Shown: positions 14,742 through 21,959 of the stretch, one piece after another
Numbering within the stretch: the first letter of the stretch is position 1
Layout of the letters: every line of letters begins with the position of its first letter
Source of the DNA: CAZKYX01 sp964557125
Lineage (GTDB): Bacteria > Patescibacteriota > Microgenomatia > Levybacterales > GWA1-39-11
DNA length: 38,230 nucleotides
Direction: 5' to 3'
NCBI GenBank assembly: GCA_964557125.1
Contig: CAZKYX010000009.1
Location: forward strand, 1 to 38,230
Made by a program: the position numbers and the translations under genes
Notes under the pieces: model-generated
The model's input: only the letters and a program-made list of their open reading frames with translations
The model's database searches: none
Told to the model about the DNA's origin: nothing

Positions 14742-15140
14742 CTATTTAAGTTCTACAGTAGCTCCTGCTGCTGTAAGTTTTTCCTTAGCTTCATCTGCAG
14801 TCTTTTTATTAACTTGAGTCAATACCTCTTTTGGAGCAGCATCGACAAGATCCTTTGCTTCTTTAAGTCCCAATGTTGGGGCTAATTCTCGCAATGTCTT
14901 GATGACGCCTAATTTGTTAGCTCCAGATGCCGTAATGACAACATTAAAGATAGTCTGCTCTTCAGCTGGCTCACCTGCATCTGCTCCTCCTGCTGCTGCT
15001 CCTGCTGGAGCCGCTGCCATCATAGGTGCTGCTGCTGTAACGCCAAACTTTTCTTCCAATGCTTTTACAAGCTCTGAAAGTTCAAGCACAGACATTTCTT
15101 CAATTGCTTTTAGTAAATCTTCATTTGTACTTTTTGCCAT
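14742..15140 (-). CDS. rplL: Ribosomal protein L7/L12 (bL12)
   Basis: This 132-residue stalk protein binds as dimers to L10 and recruits translation factors. It has the N-terminal dimerisation domain (about 1-35, ELSELVKALEEKFGV), an Ala/Gly-rich hinge (36-55), and the C-terminal factor-binding domain with KLGVIKTLRELAPTLGLKEAKDLVD and a final EAKEKLTAAGATVELK. A strong SD (AAAGGAGG) lies seven bases before the ATG; this is the clearest SD in the window apart from those at 1707 and 30062, and it fits an internal operon gene that needs high output. It follows rplJ; the 71-base spacer contains a palindromic aaatagctatttagccat-type repeat. A relic of another rplL tail lies downstream. Confidence 0.98.
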   Translation of the reverse strand: MAKSTNEDLLKAIEEMSVLELSELVKALEEKFGVTAAAPMMAAAPAGAAAGGADAGEPAEEQTIFNVVITASGANKLGVIKTLRELAPTLGLKEAKDLVDAAPKEVLTQVNKKTADEAKEKLTAAGATVELK

Positions 15141-15159
15141 AGTTTCCTCCTTTCGTAAA

Positions 15160-15215
15160 AAAATAGTTACATGGTTAAAATAGTTAAATAGCTATTTAGC
15201 CATTCAACCATTTAG
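15160..15215. repeat. AT-rich palindromic repeat (tagctatttagccattcaacc-type)
   Basis: The rplJ-rplL spacer contains words such as aaatagctatttagcc and attcaaccatttagc. Related words occur on the other strand at about 6501-6575 (ggttgaatgg, tagctattttagcc, atttaacta) upstream of def. It is probably one more dispersed repeat family. Confidence 0.55.
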
Positions 15216-15739
15216 CTATTCACTAAGCTCTTTTGCTTTTCTTCAATTGCTTTGAGTAATTGTGCTAATTTTTGGATATTGAAATTCAAATCGTAGACGA
15301 GACTCGTAATTGGAGAGTTCAAAAGACCCAAAAGTTTTGCGATAAGAACTTCCTTTGGTGGGATGGTTGAAAGTGTTGTTATTTTTCCTTCGTCAATAAT
15401 ATTGTTCTCAAATACTCCAAATTTAATAACGGGAAGTTGATATTTCTTGTTAAAGGCAACAAGGATTTTTGCTACTGAAATCGGGTCCTCGTAGGCAAAA
15501 AGGACTGCGTGTGGTCCCTTTAACTGCTCTGCTGCGTCAATCTTTTTTTCCTGAAAAGCGATATTAACTAAGGTATTCTTAAGAATTGCTATTTCTGCTT
15601 TTGCATTATCCAATTCTCGTCTCATTTCCTCGAGCTGCTGATGAGTTAGCCCTGTGTAGTCAACTAAAAATACAGCTTGAGCCTTCTCAAGCTTCTCCTT
15701 GATTTCAGATAGTGACTGTATGTTTTTTTGTGATGCCAT
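15212..15739 (-). CDS. rplJ: Ribosomal protein L10 (uL10)
   Basis: This 175-residue protein anchors the L7/L12 stalk and binds 23S rRNA. The pattern fits uL10: VFLVDYTGLTHQQLEEMRRELDNA near the N-terminus, LKNTLVNIA, PHAVLFAYEDP, and PPKEVLIAKLLGLLNSPITSLVYDLN, ending in a helix (about 150-170) that binds L12 dimers. The start is ATG 15739 (MASQKNI). A longer frame exists but would translate an inverted cgtcattgcgag-type repeat and is rejected. Upstream are the L10 leader, an attenuator hairpin and a promoter, so the gene is probably autoregulated by L10-L12 binding its own leader. rplL follows. Confidence 0.97.
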   Translation of the reverse strand: MASQKNIQSLSEIKEKLEKAQAVFLVDYTGLTHQQLEEMRRELDNAKAEIAILKNTLVNIAFQEKKIDAAEQLKGPHAVLFAYEDPISVAKILVAFNKKYQLPVIKFGVFENNIIDEGKITTLSTIPPKEVLIAKLLGLLNSPITSLVYDLNFNIQKLAQLLKAIEEKQKSLVNS

Positions 15740-15751
15740 ATGTATGTTTTT

Positions 15752-15822
15752 TTGTCTTTGCGAGGAGAAAAACGACGAAGCAATCAAAAATGGATTGCTG
15801 TGCTTCGCTCGCAATGACGAAC
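15752..15822. repeat. Inverted pair of cgtcattgcgag-type repeats
   Basis: The left arm (gtctttgcgaggag...gaagcaatc, 15754-15785) faces the right arm (ggattgctgtgcttcgctcgcaatgac, split here as ggattgctgtg and cttcgctcgcaatgac, 15792-15818). Together they form a long imperfect hairpin between the attenuator and the rplJ start. It is the same family as the element inside fmt (9780-9807). Confidence 0.8.
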
Positions 15823-15830
15823 TTCTTTCC

Positions 15831-15859
15831 AAAAAAAAACGCCTCTTCCAAAGCGCTTG
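15831..15859 (-). terminator. Attenuator hairpin in the rplJ leader
   Basis: Minus strand AAGCGCTTT / GAGGCGTTT with G-T pairs around loop GGAA, followed by a T run (15831-15840). It lies after the L10-binding leader element, so it is a probable site of regulated termination. Confidence 0.6.
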
Positions 15860-15894
15860 AACTTTTAACTTAAAACTTTTAATTTTAAACTAAT

Positions 15895-15975
15895 ATGTTC
15901 CTCGGTGAGCCTTCTTGTTTAATTAACTAAACGCTAAACCCTAAAATCTAAACGCTGATTAAACTCACTGTCTTT
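15895..15975 (-). ncRNA. L10 leader (rplJL autoregulatory element)
   Basis: The minus strand has GACAGTGAG (15964-15972) and the complementary GGCTCACCGAGGAAC (15897-15911), the hallmark pieces of the L10 leader that binds the L10-L12 complex. The peripheral part between them is made of cgctaaaccctaaaatctaaacgc-type repeat words (about 15925-15957), so a dispersed repeat seems to have entered a structural loop. Confidence 0.72.
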
Positions 15976-15986
15976 GGATATCGAGT

Positions 15987-16015
15987 AGTTTACCACAAAT
16001 TAGGCTCACCGTCAA
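15987..16015 (-). promoter_or_regulatory. rplJ-rplL promoter
   Basis: Minus strand TTGACG (16010-16015), 17-base spacer, TAAACT (15987-15992). The predicted start near 15980 lies just upstream of the L10 leader. Confidence 0.72.
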
Positions 16016-16040
16016 GAGATTTACTAATACTTTTTTGTGC

Positions 16041-16069
16041 TTGCAAATGATTGAGTTCAGGACTATAAT
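16041..16069 (+). promoter_or_regulatory. Promoter of the gene at 16104
   Basis: TTGCAA (16041-16046), 17-base spacer, TATAAT (16064-16069). Predicted start near 16076. Divergent from the rplJ promoter. Confidence 0.7.
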
Positions 16070-16103
16070 TTTCAATTGTGCAAATAAGCATTTCAACTCA
16101 TTT

Positions 16104-17885
16104 ATGTCTATTACAGAAACACGATATGGGACACAATCAGATATGATATTAAACCCCAAAGAAGAAATTGACATGACCCAACCATACATACAAAATGGTG
16201 ATGGAACTGCAAAATATGAAGCGATTATTAAATCGCAGGAAATTCTTGATTCTTCAAAAAATGAGCAACTACTTCCTGAAATAATCAATAGCCAAATCCA
16301 AAGTTTTGTTGATGTTTTAGAAGAATATAATAGCAGGCTTCCAAAAGAACGCAGACGCAAACCTGAAGACTATAAATTCATACGACACTTTTATCCTTCT
16401 TTTGTTATAGATAGAAATATGAGGGGAGAAGAAATCATATCTGATGCATATAAGGATATGATTGTAAACGAAAATACAGGATTTCCCATGAGAACTCTTT
16501 TTGTCCAGTGCATGGATGGCCGCGTTAAACCTATTCATACGAATGGTGCTTCAGCCGAAATTGGTAAATCGCTTCGAGTACCGGCTGGCAACTTGAAAGA
16601 ATTCGTGAGAAGCACTGACGGACAATTTACATTAAGAAGAAATTCACTATTTGGAAGACTCCTTGACAATGTAATTGATAAAGGTAACAAAATTGCAGAG
16701 GTATTTGATAGTCATGTTGGCTGTGCGGCAAGAATGGCAGAAGAACAAGCACGTGGAGAAAAACCGGAAGACTCCGGTCTAAAAAGTGATGTGCTACATA
16801 AAAGAGAATTAATATCTGCAACGAAAAAATATTTGCAAAAAAAGGATAAAAAAGACAAAGCGGTATTTATACAAACTAGTTTTGACCCTCACAGTGGATA
16901 TATGTATATGGGACTTGAAAAAGAAAAGGCTCTTGCATCTAACGATTTTTGTGAAAACGAACTACAAAAACTCACACGAGAAGGAGTAATCATATCCACT
17001 GAAGACCTTTCCCGACAAGAAGTGATAGCACGTGCGTTTCGGAAAAATGAATTTGTTATTGATTGGAAATCTAATTACTCAGCAAGTGCAAGGTCATTTT
17101 GGAAATCGATTAATGCAATGAAAGATGAAGTGATACCGCACATAGAGGAAAAAGTTATGGATGTATTTCCCGAACTGAATGCGCCTGAAAAGGCTGATGA
17201 GGTCGAAGAACGCGTAATGCTATTGCTTACAAATGCCTTTAATGGATATCTTCACAATATCAAAATTGAATACTCAGCAACCCACAAACACGGAGACCAT
17301 ACACACTCAGAATATCAATACGGAGAACATGAAGAGGAAGGCATAAAAGTGTCTGAAGGAGGGTATCCTCCTTATCAGATTCCTATGTTTGTAGTATTTT
17401 CAGGCGACGAAAAAAATCTACCCTCACATATAGAACTTGCTTCTAATCTTGTACGAAATAACAGACGTGACGGACGGGTTTTTGACCGCTCAAAAAGTTA
17501 CCCTTGTGCCAATAAGGACGATTTCGCAAAGGCACCGGTTCCAGTTGTTATGCAGGAAATAATAAGAGACGAAAGACTTGCTGATGATGACTGGTCTGTG
17601 CTTCAAGAAATTGATTGGTCAGATCTACCCAACCTGCCTTGGGACAAATGGAGCACTAGTGAATTCTTGCAATACCTAGAAGACAAAAAGACAAAAAACT
17701 CCTTATCTTCGTCAATCGCACTTGGACTTGATGCTTTGAGACGCAAAATGACCATTATCTTTGACCCTGATCAGGCCACTTCTTCCCATCTTATAGAACA
17801 GTTTAAAGTCGTCCTTCCTCTCGTCGCAGATGGCAACAGAAAAACTTACGCTATTATCCCATTCATAAAAACAGGAATAAGCTAA
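16104..17885 (+). CDS. Large protein with a beta-carbonic-anhydrase-like metal site
   Basis: This 593-residue soluble protein contains the pattern of a beta-carbonic anhydrase active site: C136-M-D138-G-R140 (VQCMDGRV), a conserved-looking RVPAGN (158-163) in the place of the usual R-N-A-G, and H204-V-G-C207 (DSHVGCAAR). These give the Cys-His-Cys zinc ligands and the Asp-Arg pair. Spacing C136 to H204 is a little longer than usual. A typical enzyme has about 200-250 residues; here there are about 130 extra N-terminal and 380 extra C-terminal residues. The C-terminal part has a His-rich stretch THKHGDHTHSEY (about 393-404). The start at 16104 follows from the promoter at 16041-16069. Whether it hydrates CO2 or uses the fold otherwise is unknown. 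Convergent with dprA, two bases apart. Confidence 0.72.
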   Translation: MSITETRYGTQSDMILNPKEEIDMTQPYIQNGDGTAKYEAIIKSQEILDSSKNEQLLPEIINSQIQSFVDVLEEYNSRLPKERRRKPEDYKFIRHFYPSFVIDRNMRGEEIISDAYKDMIVNENTGFPMRTLFVQCMDGRVKPIHTNGASAEIGKSLRVPAGNLKEFVRSTDGQFTLRRNSLFGRLLDNVIDKGNKIAEVFDSHVGCAARMAEEQARGEKPEDSGLKSDVLHKRELISATKKYLQKKDKKDKAVFIQTSFDPHSGYMYMGLEKEKALASNDFCENELQKLTREGVIISTEDLSRQEVIARAFRKNEFVIDWKSNYSASARSFWKSINAMKDEVIPHIEEKVMDVFPELNAPEKADEVEERVMLLLTNAFNGYLHNIKIEYSATHKHGDHTHSEYQYGEHEEEGIKVSEGGYPPYQIPMFVVFSGDEKNLPSHIELASNLVRNNRRDGRVFDRSKSYPCANKDDFAKAPVPVVMQEIIRDERLADDDWSVLQEIDWSDLPNLPWDKWSTSEFLQYLEDKKTKNSLSSSIALGLDALRRKMTIIFDPDQATSSHLIEQFKVVLPLVADGNRKTYAIIPFIKTGIS

Positions 17886-17886
17886 A

Positions 17887-18996
17887 CTAGAGTTGATTAG
17901 CTCTCATTTTCCACATACCATTCCCTGAATCAATAATTCCCAATAATTCCAATCTGCTTAATAATATTAGTAATTGTGCTGATGGAAATTCTAATATTTT
18001 CGAAATCTCATCAATTGTAAGTGATTCATTTTCCAAAAGCTTGACTATTCTTCCTTCTTCTTTTGAAAGATTTAATTTCTTAACTATTGATTTAAAATTT
18101 GTTTCGGATTTCGAACTTAGGATTTCGAATTCATCAAGTATGTCTCGTACTTCAGTTACGAGCGTAGCCCCTTGCTTGAGTAATTTCAAACCTCCATCTG
18201 ACATCTTGGATGTTATTTGTCCCGGAACTGCAAAGACTTTTTTCCCTAATTTAAAACCCCACTCTGCCGTCACAAGCGATCCACTATCTTCGGCTGCCTC
18301 TGTTACCAATACTCCGTCTGACAGTGCCGCAATTATTCTATTGCGCGCCAAAAAAGTTCCTTTATTAGGCGGCTGTAATAGTGAGTATTCGCTTAGTACC
18401 AAACCTTCGTTATCTAATATATTGCAATACAAACTATAATTCTCGGAAGGTAGACAACAGTCGACGCCGCATGCAAGAACTGCAATGGTAAGACCCTTAT
18501 TTTCCAGAGCTGTTCTGTGAGCCTTGGCATCTACTCCCAATGCAAGACCGCTAACAATAACGACATTATTTTTTACCAGTTCCTCAACTATGCCCCCAGT
18601 CACACTCTTCCCATACTCAGTAATGCGCCTTGTCCCCACTACTGCTAATCTTGTCATCCTAAGCGATCGCGAAGGATCTAATAACTTTAAATCTCCCTTA
18701 CAATAAAGTCCTATCGGAGGATTTTCTAATTTTTTCAAACGCTTGGGATATTGTCTATCCGTAAATGCAACAAAAGTAACCTTTGCTTTTTCAAGTTTTA
18801 AAGCATAATTATCAATATCAAATGACTTTCTGAATTTGTCAAATTTACTATAAGCAACACCTTTAATCCCTACGTCGAAATACCCAAATTCGTCTCCCAT
18901 CCATGCCTTTTCAGAATTTCCAAATTTGTTAAGGAGCTTATGAAAACTTTTCGGACCTAAATTTGAGACTGAGAAGGCAAGAGCGTAGGTATCCAT
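17887..18996 (-). CDS. dprA: DNA-processing protein DprA (DNA uptake/transformation)
   Basis: DprA protects incoming single-stranded DNA and loads RecA during natural transformation. This 369-residue protein has all three parts: an N-terminal helix-hairpin-helix-like region (1-60), the Rossmann-like DprA/Smf domain with VVGTRRITEYG (119-129), SGLALGVDAKAHR and FLARNRIIAALSDGVLVTEAA, and a C-terminal winged-helix domain (about 305-365). Residues about 106-115 (LDPSRSLRMT) look inserted, and the DNA (18653-18679) matches a dispersed gtcatcctgagcg...aaggatc-type repeat. A second AT-rich repeat-like stretch (gaaatcctaagttcgaaatcc-type) covers about 285-300. Parts of the com system common in this radiation are not in the window. 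Confidence 0.96.
   Translation of the reverse strand: MDTYALAFSVSNLGPKSFHKLLNKFGNSEKAWMGDEFGYFDVGIKGVAYSKFDKFRKSFDIDNYALKLEKAKVTFVAFTDRQYPKRLKKLENPPIGLYCKGDLKLLDPSRSLRMTRLAVVGTRRITEYGKSVTGGIVEELVKNNVVIVSGLALGVDAKAHRTALENKGLTIAVLACGVDCCLPSENYSLYCNILDNEGLVLSEYSLLQPPNKGTFLARNRIIAALSDGVLVTEAAEDSGSLVTAEWGFKLGKKVFAVPGQITSKMSDGGLKLLKQGATLVTEVRDILDEFEILSSKSETNFKSIVKKLNLSKEEGRIVKLLENESLTIDEISKILEFPSAQLLILLSRLELLGIIDSGNGMWKMRANQL
18653..18679. repeat. gtcatcct...aaggatct repeat inside dprA
   Basis: Palindrome-like element encoding the extra LDPSRSLRMT peptide of DprA in frame. A relative lies between genes at 23941-23966. Confidence 0.75.
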
Positions 18997-19012
18997 CTAC
19001 TAATAGTATCAT

Positions 19013-19042
19013 TTGACACACATCCTTTTTCAGTGCAATACT
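19013..19042 (+). promoter_or_regulatory. Promoter of the gene at 19049
   Basis: TTGACA (19013-19018), 18-base spacer, AATACT (19037-19042). The predicted start coincides with the ATG at 19049: leaderless. Confidence 0.68.
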
Positions 19043-19048
19043 TAATAT

Positions 19049-19669
19049 ATGTCCGCTACAAATACAACGCTTGAGGAACAACTAATGAAAAACAAAAATA
19101 GCTTACTATTTGCTTTTGTTGCTGGCATTCTTCTACTCATTTCTTTCCTTACCTTTTCCTTTGTAGCATTTGATGACACCCTATCACTAGGACAGTCCCA
19201 AAAGAGCGCAACCCCAATTCAACCAACGCCAGCAGAAACTAAATTAACAAATACAACTTACAATTTTGTTCTCAACTATTCTTCCGCATTAAGAACCGAA
19301 TTCCATACTTCAGAAAGCTCGAAATCAAAAGTAACTGTTATTGAATTTGGTAATTATGCTACAAACCAAAATTCAAAAGGAGAAGTAGTATTCAAACCTC
19401 ATGTAAAACTTAAAATTACCGAAAATATACCAAAAACAACGAAAGCAGAAACTTTTTTAGGGCTTAAGAAAAATGAAATTGTATCAAATAAAAGTATTCA
19501 GGTTGACAAAATTGCTGCTGAAGAAGTAAAACACACGAAGTGTGCCGGTGGTGAATGTATTTCAGTTGTACTAAATAAAAATGAAAATATGTACGAATTC
19601 TCTTATCAAGACGTAATGTATAAGGATGAATTTGATTCTACAGTCACCTCTTTCAAATTTACGAATTAG
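19049..19669 (+). CDS. Membrane-anchored hypothetical protein
   Basis: This 206-residue protein has a short cytoplasmic N-terminus, one transmembrane helix (about 18-41, LLFAFVAGILLLISFLTF), a Pro/Thr/Ser-rich linker (45-70) and an extracytoplasmic beta-rich domain. Two Cys in the exported part (KCAGGEC, about 164-169) could form a small disulphide loop. The domain order (one membrane anchor, a low-complexity linker, then a folded domain beginning with an aromatic-rich NFVLNYSSAL segment) resembles the gene at 21306 and PsbP-like proteins common in this radiation, but identity is weak. Start ATG 19049 fits the leaderless promoter. Function unknown. It diverges from dprA. Confidence 0.78.
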   Translation: MSATNTTLEEQLMKNKNSLLFAFVAGILLLISFLTFSFVAFDDTLSLGQSQKSATPIQPTPAETKLTNTTYNFVLNYSSALRTEFHTSESSKSKVTVIEFGNYATNQNSKGEVVFKPHVKLKITENIPKTTKAETFLGLKKNEIVSNKSIQVDKIAAEEVKHTKCAGGECISVVLNKNENMYEFSYQDVMYKDEFDSTVTSFKFTN

Positions 19670-19677
19670 AAATACAA

Positions 19678-19715
19678 CGTCATCGCGAGGTTGCGGTAGC
19701 TAACGTGGCGATCTC
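19678..19715. repeat. Diverged cgtcatcgcgagg...cgatctc repeat
   Basis: This short element just after the stop of the gene at 19049 has the same outline as the cgtcattgcgag family (9780-9807, 15752-15822) but a different middle. Likely a degenerate or sister family. Confidence 0.55.
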
Positions 19716-19747
19716 TGAAAGATTTTTCGTTATGGGCTGGGAATAAT

Positions 19748-19775
19748 CCCGTTGGTGGTGCTACCCACCAACGGG
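19748..19775. terminator. Strong hairpin after the GC-rich gene
   Basis: CCCGTTGGTGG / CCACCAACGGG, 11 base pairs around a 6-base loop, ending 25 bases after the stop of the minus-strand gene at 19801. It lacks a proper T run (ATTATT follows on the minus strand), so it is either a weak intrinsic terminator or a 3'-end-stabilising hairpin. Confidence 0.55.
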
Positions 19776-19800
19776 AAAGACGGAAAACTAAGAAAAAAGA

Positions 19801-20814
19801 CTACCTCCCGATAGAAGAAGCCCAAGCGGGCTCAGTGCGCCTGAAGGCAGGCATCTCATCGAGAGGCCGGTCAAGTTCCGAACGGTCGAATACCGAACGG
19901 TCGTACGGACTCCTTCCACCGTTTGCGTTTTTAAACGCATCAGCGAAGGCTTTCGCGAAGTCACTCACTGGAGCTTCATCGCGATTCTGGCGTGGCTTCC
20001 CATGACCGAAGTCATCGAGATCCGCACCAAACAGGTCACCACCGAGATCGTCCAGAATGCCCTTGCCGCCCATGAGGGCGGAGAGAAGCGAACCAAACGG
20101 GTTCTCTGCGAGACGCTCTATCACCACCTTTGTGACCCGACGAGTCAAATCATGAGCACGCTCATTGAGCGTGTCCCCGATGAGGTCGTCATACCGGAAG
20201 TCCGGTCCCAGAATCGTTTTGATGCTTGTCGCAAGGGGTTCTGTGGTCAGTTGCTCCTTGAACAAATCAAGGTCAAGTGCTTCAGAATGCCTCAAACCTC
20301 GTAAGGTGTTGAGAGTCCGGAAGATGTCTGCGCGCTTGGCGTACATCTGCCCGATGACCTTCATGTAGCTCTTTGGCTTTGTGTTATGAACTTCACGACG
20401 GCTGCCATTGAGAGCCAAGTACCACACGATCTGTGTGCTGTCTGTCTCATCAACCTCAACTGACTTCTTCACGAGGTCAGCGATGACGATGTCAACGTGT
20501 TCCGTTGGGAAAGCGTGATCTGCATTTCCCTGCGCGTCGGCGGACAAATCACCAAGCATTGCGTTAGCAATGACGCTCAATCGGTCCTTTGCAACGATGT
20601 GAATGCTGGCGAGCTTGGTGTTGAAAGTGCGCATCTTTTCGATGTTGCTGCGCAGCTCATCCTGACTCATGACAGGCAGAAGCACATCCATTCCATTGGC
20701 GGTAAAGCCATGGACAAGGAACATGCACTTGCTGTAGGCCGGCGAATCGCAAGCCTCGTCGTAAACTGTCGCTCCGGTGAGCTTGAGGATGTTGTTTGCC
20801 ATGTGCGATTTCAC
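19801..20814 (-). CDS. GC-rich hypothetical protein with an rRNA-like leader
   Basis: This 337-residue protein is not recognised. It begins either at GTG 20814, ten bases after a GGAG, or at ATG 20802. It is soluble, mixed alpha/beta, with an acidic DDLGGDLFGADLDDFGHG segment (about 258-275) and an Arg/Asp-rich C-terminal tail that looks disordered. No catalytic motif is seen. Base composition is clearly more GC-rich than most neighbours. It is transcribed from a perfect consensus promoter (TTGACA, 17, TATAAT at 20991-21019) through a leader of about 170-180 bases containing a boxA-like word and a long hairpin, and it ends at a strong hairpin. This suggests high expression. The GGAG lies in a perfect small palindrome (GAGTAA-G-TTACTC), which could hide the ribosome-binding site. 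Confidence 0.75.
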   Translation of the reverse strand: MKSHMANNILKLTGATVYDEACDSPAYSKCMFLVHGFTANGMDVLLPVMSQDELRSNIEKMRTFNTKLASIHIVAKDRLSVIANAMLGDLSADAQGNADHAFPTEHVDIVIADLVKKSVEVDETDSTQIVWYLALNGSRREVHNTKPKSYMKVIGQMYAKRADIFRTLNTLRGLRHSEALDLDLFKEQLTTEPLATSIKTILGPDFRYDDLIGDTLNERAHDLTRRVTKVVIERLAENPFGSLLSALMGGKGILDDLGGDLFGADLDDFGHGKPRQNRDEAPVSDFAKAFADAFKNANGGRSPYDRSVFDRSELDRPLDEMPAFRRTEPAWASSIGR

Positions 20815-20990
20815 GAGTAACTTACTCCAACAAAATCTACCGCATTCTCTTTTTCCTTAAGATTGCGGCGAGAACAACAATGAGAAACCCTCACAATCAT
20901 TCTTGCCGCAACCTATATTTCCGTTTTTTAAAGAACTTTTAAATCTTTGTAGAAAAAAGCAATTTCTTTCTATAGATTCAAAAACATGAA
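20815..20990 (-). promoter_or_regulatory. Structured leader of the GC-rich gene
   Basis: The minus-strand leader holds a boxA-like GTTCTTTAAAAAAC (20923-20936), close to the one in the 16S leader (1435-1446). It also has a long imperfect hairpin (20861-20913; perfect core TTGCGGC-AGAA type, 12 positions with one G-T) and, just before the start codon, the palindrome GAGTAAGTTACTC. No known riboswitch pattern was recognised. Confidence 0.55.
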
Positions 20991-21019
20991 ATTATAGCAG
21001 AAAATTGATCAAATGTCAA
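20991..21019 (-). promoter_or_regulatory. Consensus promoter of the GC-rich gene
   Basis: Minus strand TTGACA (21014-21019), 17-base spacer, TATAAT (20991-20996): a perfect sigma70 consensus, the strongest promoter in the window. Predicted start about 20984. Confidence 0.85.
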
Positions 21020-21024
21020 ACTAT

Positions 21025-21054
21025 AGGACTAATTTCCGTAAGGAAATTAGTCCT
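21025..21054. other. Perfect 13-base-pair hairpin upstream of the promoter
   Basis: AGGACTAATTTCC and its exact complement around GTAA. There is no T run on either side, and no gene ends there. It lies just upstream of the consensus promoter, so it may be a protein-binding palindrome or a repeat. The stretch from 21055 to 21270 holds only aacctaaaacc- and ttgaacct-type repeat words; I see no convincing gene in it. Confidence 0.6.
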
Positions 21055-21270
21055 GCGTCTGCACGCTTTCAGCTTAGCGCCTAAGGCATACATCAGGTTA
21101 TGGGTTTTAGGTTGTTGGTTGTAGCTAGTTTTGAACCTATTTGAACCTAATCTTAATGCTCGATTGATTCTTTCTGAGGCTAAACTGTTGACACTTATAG
21201 GTTGTTGAATAGCTGAGCTTACATCACTAGCTTCAAATGCAGTATGATTTTGAGGCTGTTTGAGGCTACC

Positions 21271-21300
21271 TTGACGCCGCACCTCATTACTCGATATTAT
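21271..21300 (+). promoter_or_regulatory. Promoter of the gene at 21306
   Basis: TTGACG (21271-21276), 18-base spacer, TATTAT (21295-21300). Predicted start 21306-21307, on the GTG: leaderless. Confidence 0.68.
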
Positions 21301-21305
21301 AAATT

Positions 21306-21923
21306 GTGGGTAAAGTATTGGAGAAAATTAGAAGAGTACAACTCAGGTGGATTGCGCTCCTCTGCATCGTTTTGACCCTACTTCTAGCCATTGTCTTCTT
21401 TCTAAACAGGCCCAAAACCGTGACAATTCCACCCGAAAAAAAATCAGAAACTACTCACTGGAAGCTCTATGAAAATGCCTCCCTGCACTTCTCTTTCAAG
21501 TATCCGGAGGGACTTTTAAGTAATTTCAATGTTACCAGCAACTCAGATGCATATGATTCTATGGTGGATGCATCAGATAACAAGAGTAAAGCACTCGAAT
21601 TGAAAAAAACCCCGAATTCCTACAATGTTATCTTTGAAGCAAAGGCATATAAATTTGAAGGAAGCATCAAGGAATTTCTCAAAAAAGGAAATCTTTCAGA
21701 AACAAAAGACCTAACACAACAACCAGTTATACTAAAAGACGTAAAAGGAATAAAACTAACCAACAGAGATGAGCAAGAGCAAAAAGCGTACTTTGAGTAT
21801 TACTTATTTAAAAACGAAAATTATATCTACAACTTCTCTCTTCTCACAGATGAACCCATTCTCATTACAGCCAACGAAGCTTTACTTGAAAAAATAATTG
21901 CAACACTTAAGTTTCTACCTTGA
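21306..21923 (+). CDS. Membrane-anchored PsbP-like protein
   Basis: This 205-residue protein has a basic N-terminus, one transmembrane helix (about 15-33) and an exported domain. It carries WKLYENASLHFSFKYPEG, the opening of many PsbP-like and related lipoprotein domains in this radiation, and ends with a helix (ANEALLEKIIATLKFLP) that also fits that fold. GTG 21306 coincides with the start site predicted from its promoter. Its stop codon overlaps the -35 of the next gene's promoter, so the PP2C gene at 21960 is separately started. The family's role outside photosynthesis is unknown. Confidence 0.8.
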   Translation: MGKVLEKIRRVQLRWIALLCIVLTLLLAIVFFLNRPKTVTIPPEKKSETTHWKLYENASLHFSFKYPEGLLSNFNVTSNSDAYDSMVDASDNKSKALELKKTPNSYNVIFEAKAYKFEGSIKEFLKKGNLSETKDLTQQPVILKDVKGIKLTNRDEQEQKAYFEYYLFKNENYIYNFSLLTDEPILITANEALLEKIIATLKFLP

Positions 21924-21948
21924 CAGATACAGACGAAGTTGAAATACT
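21920..21948 (+). promoter_or_regulatory. Promoter of the PP2C phosphatase gene
   Basis: TTGACA (21920-21925), 17-base spacer, AATACT (21943-21948). Predicted start near 21955, five bases before the ATG. Confidence 0.7.
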
Positions 21949-21959
21949 GAGAAAATGAC

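Noticed and set aside
15740..15832. N-terminal extension of L10
   Set aside because: It would translate an inverted repeat pair; the ATG at 15739 gives the standard L10 N-terminus.
21016..21282. 88-codon minus-strand frame
   Set aside because: It runs through a perfect hairpin and aacctaaaacc/ttgaacct repeat words and overlaps two promoters; composition and context argue against a gene.
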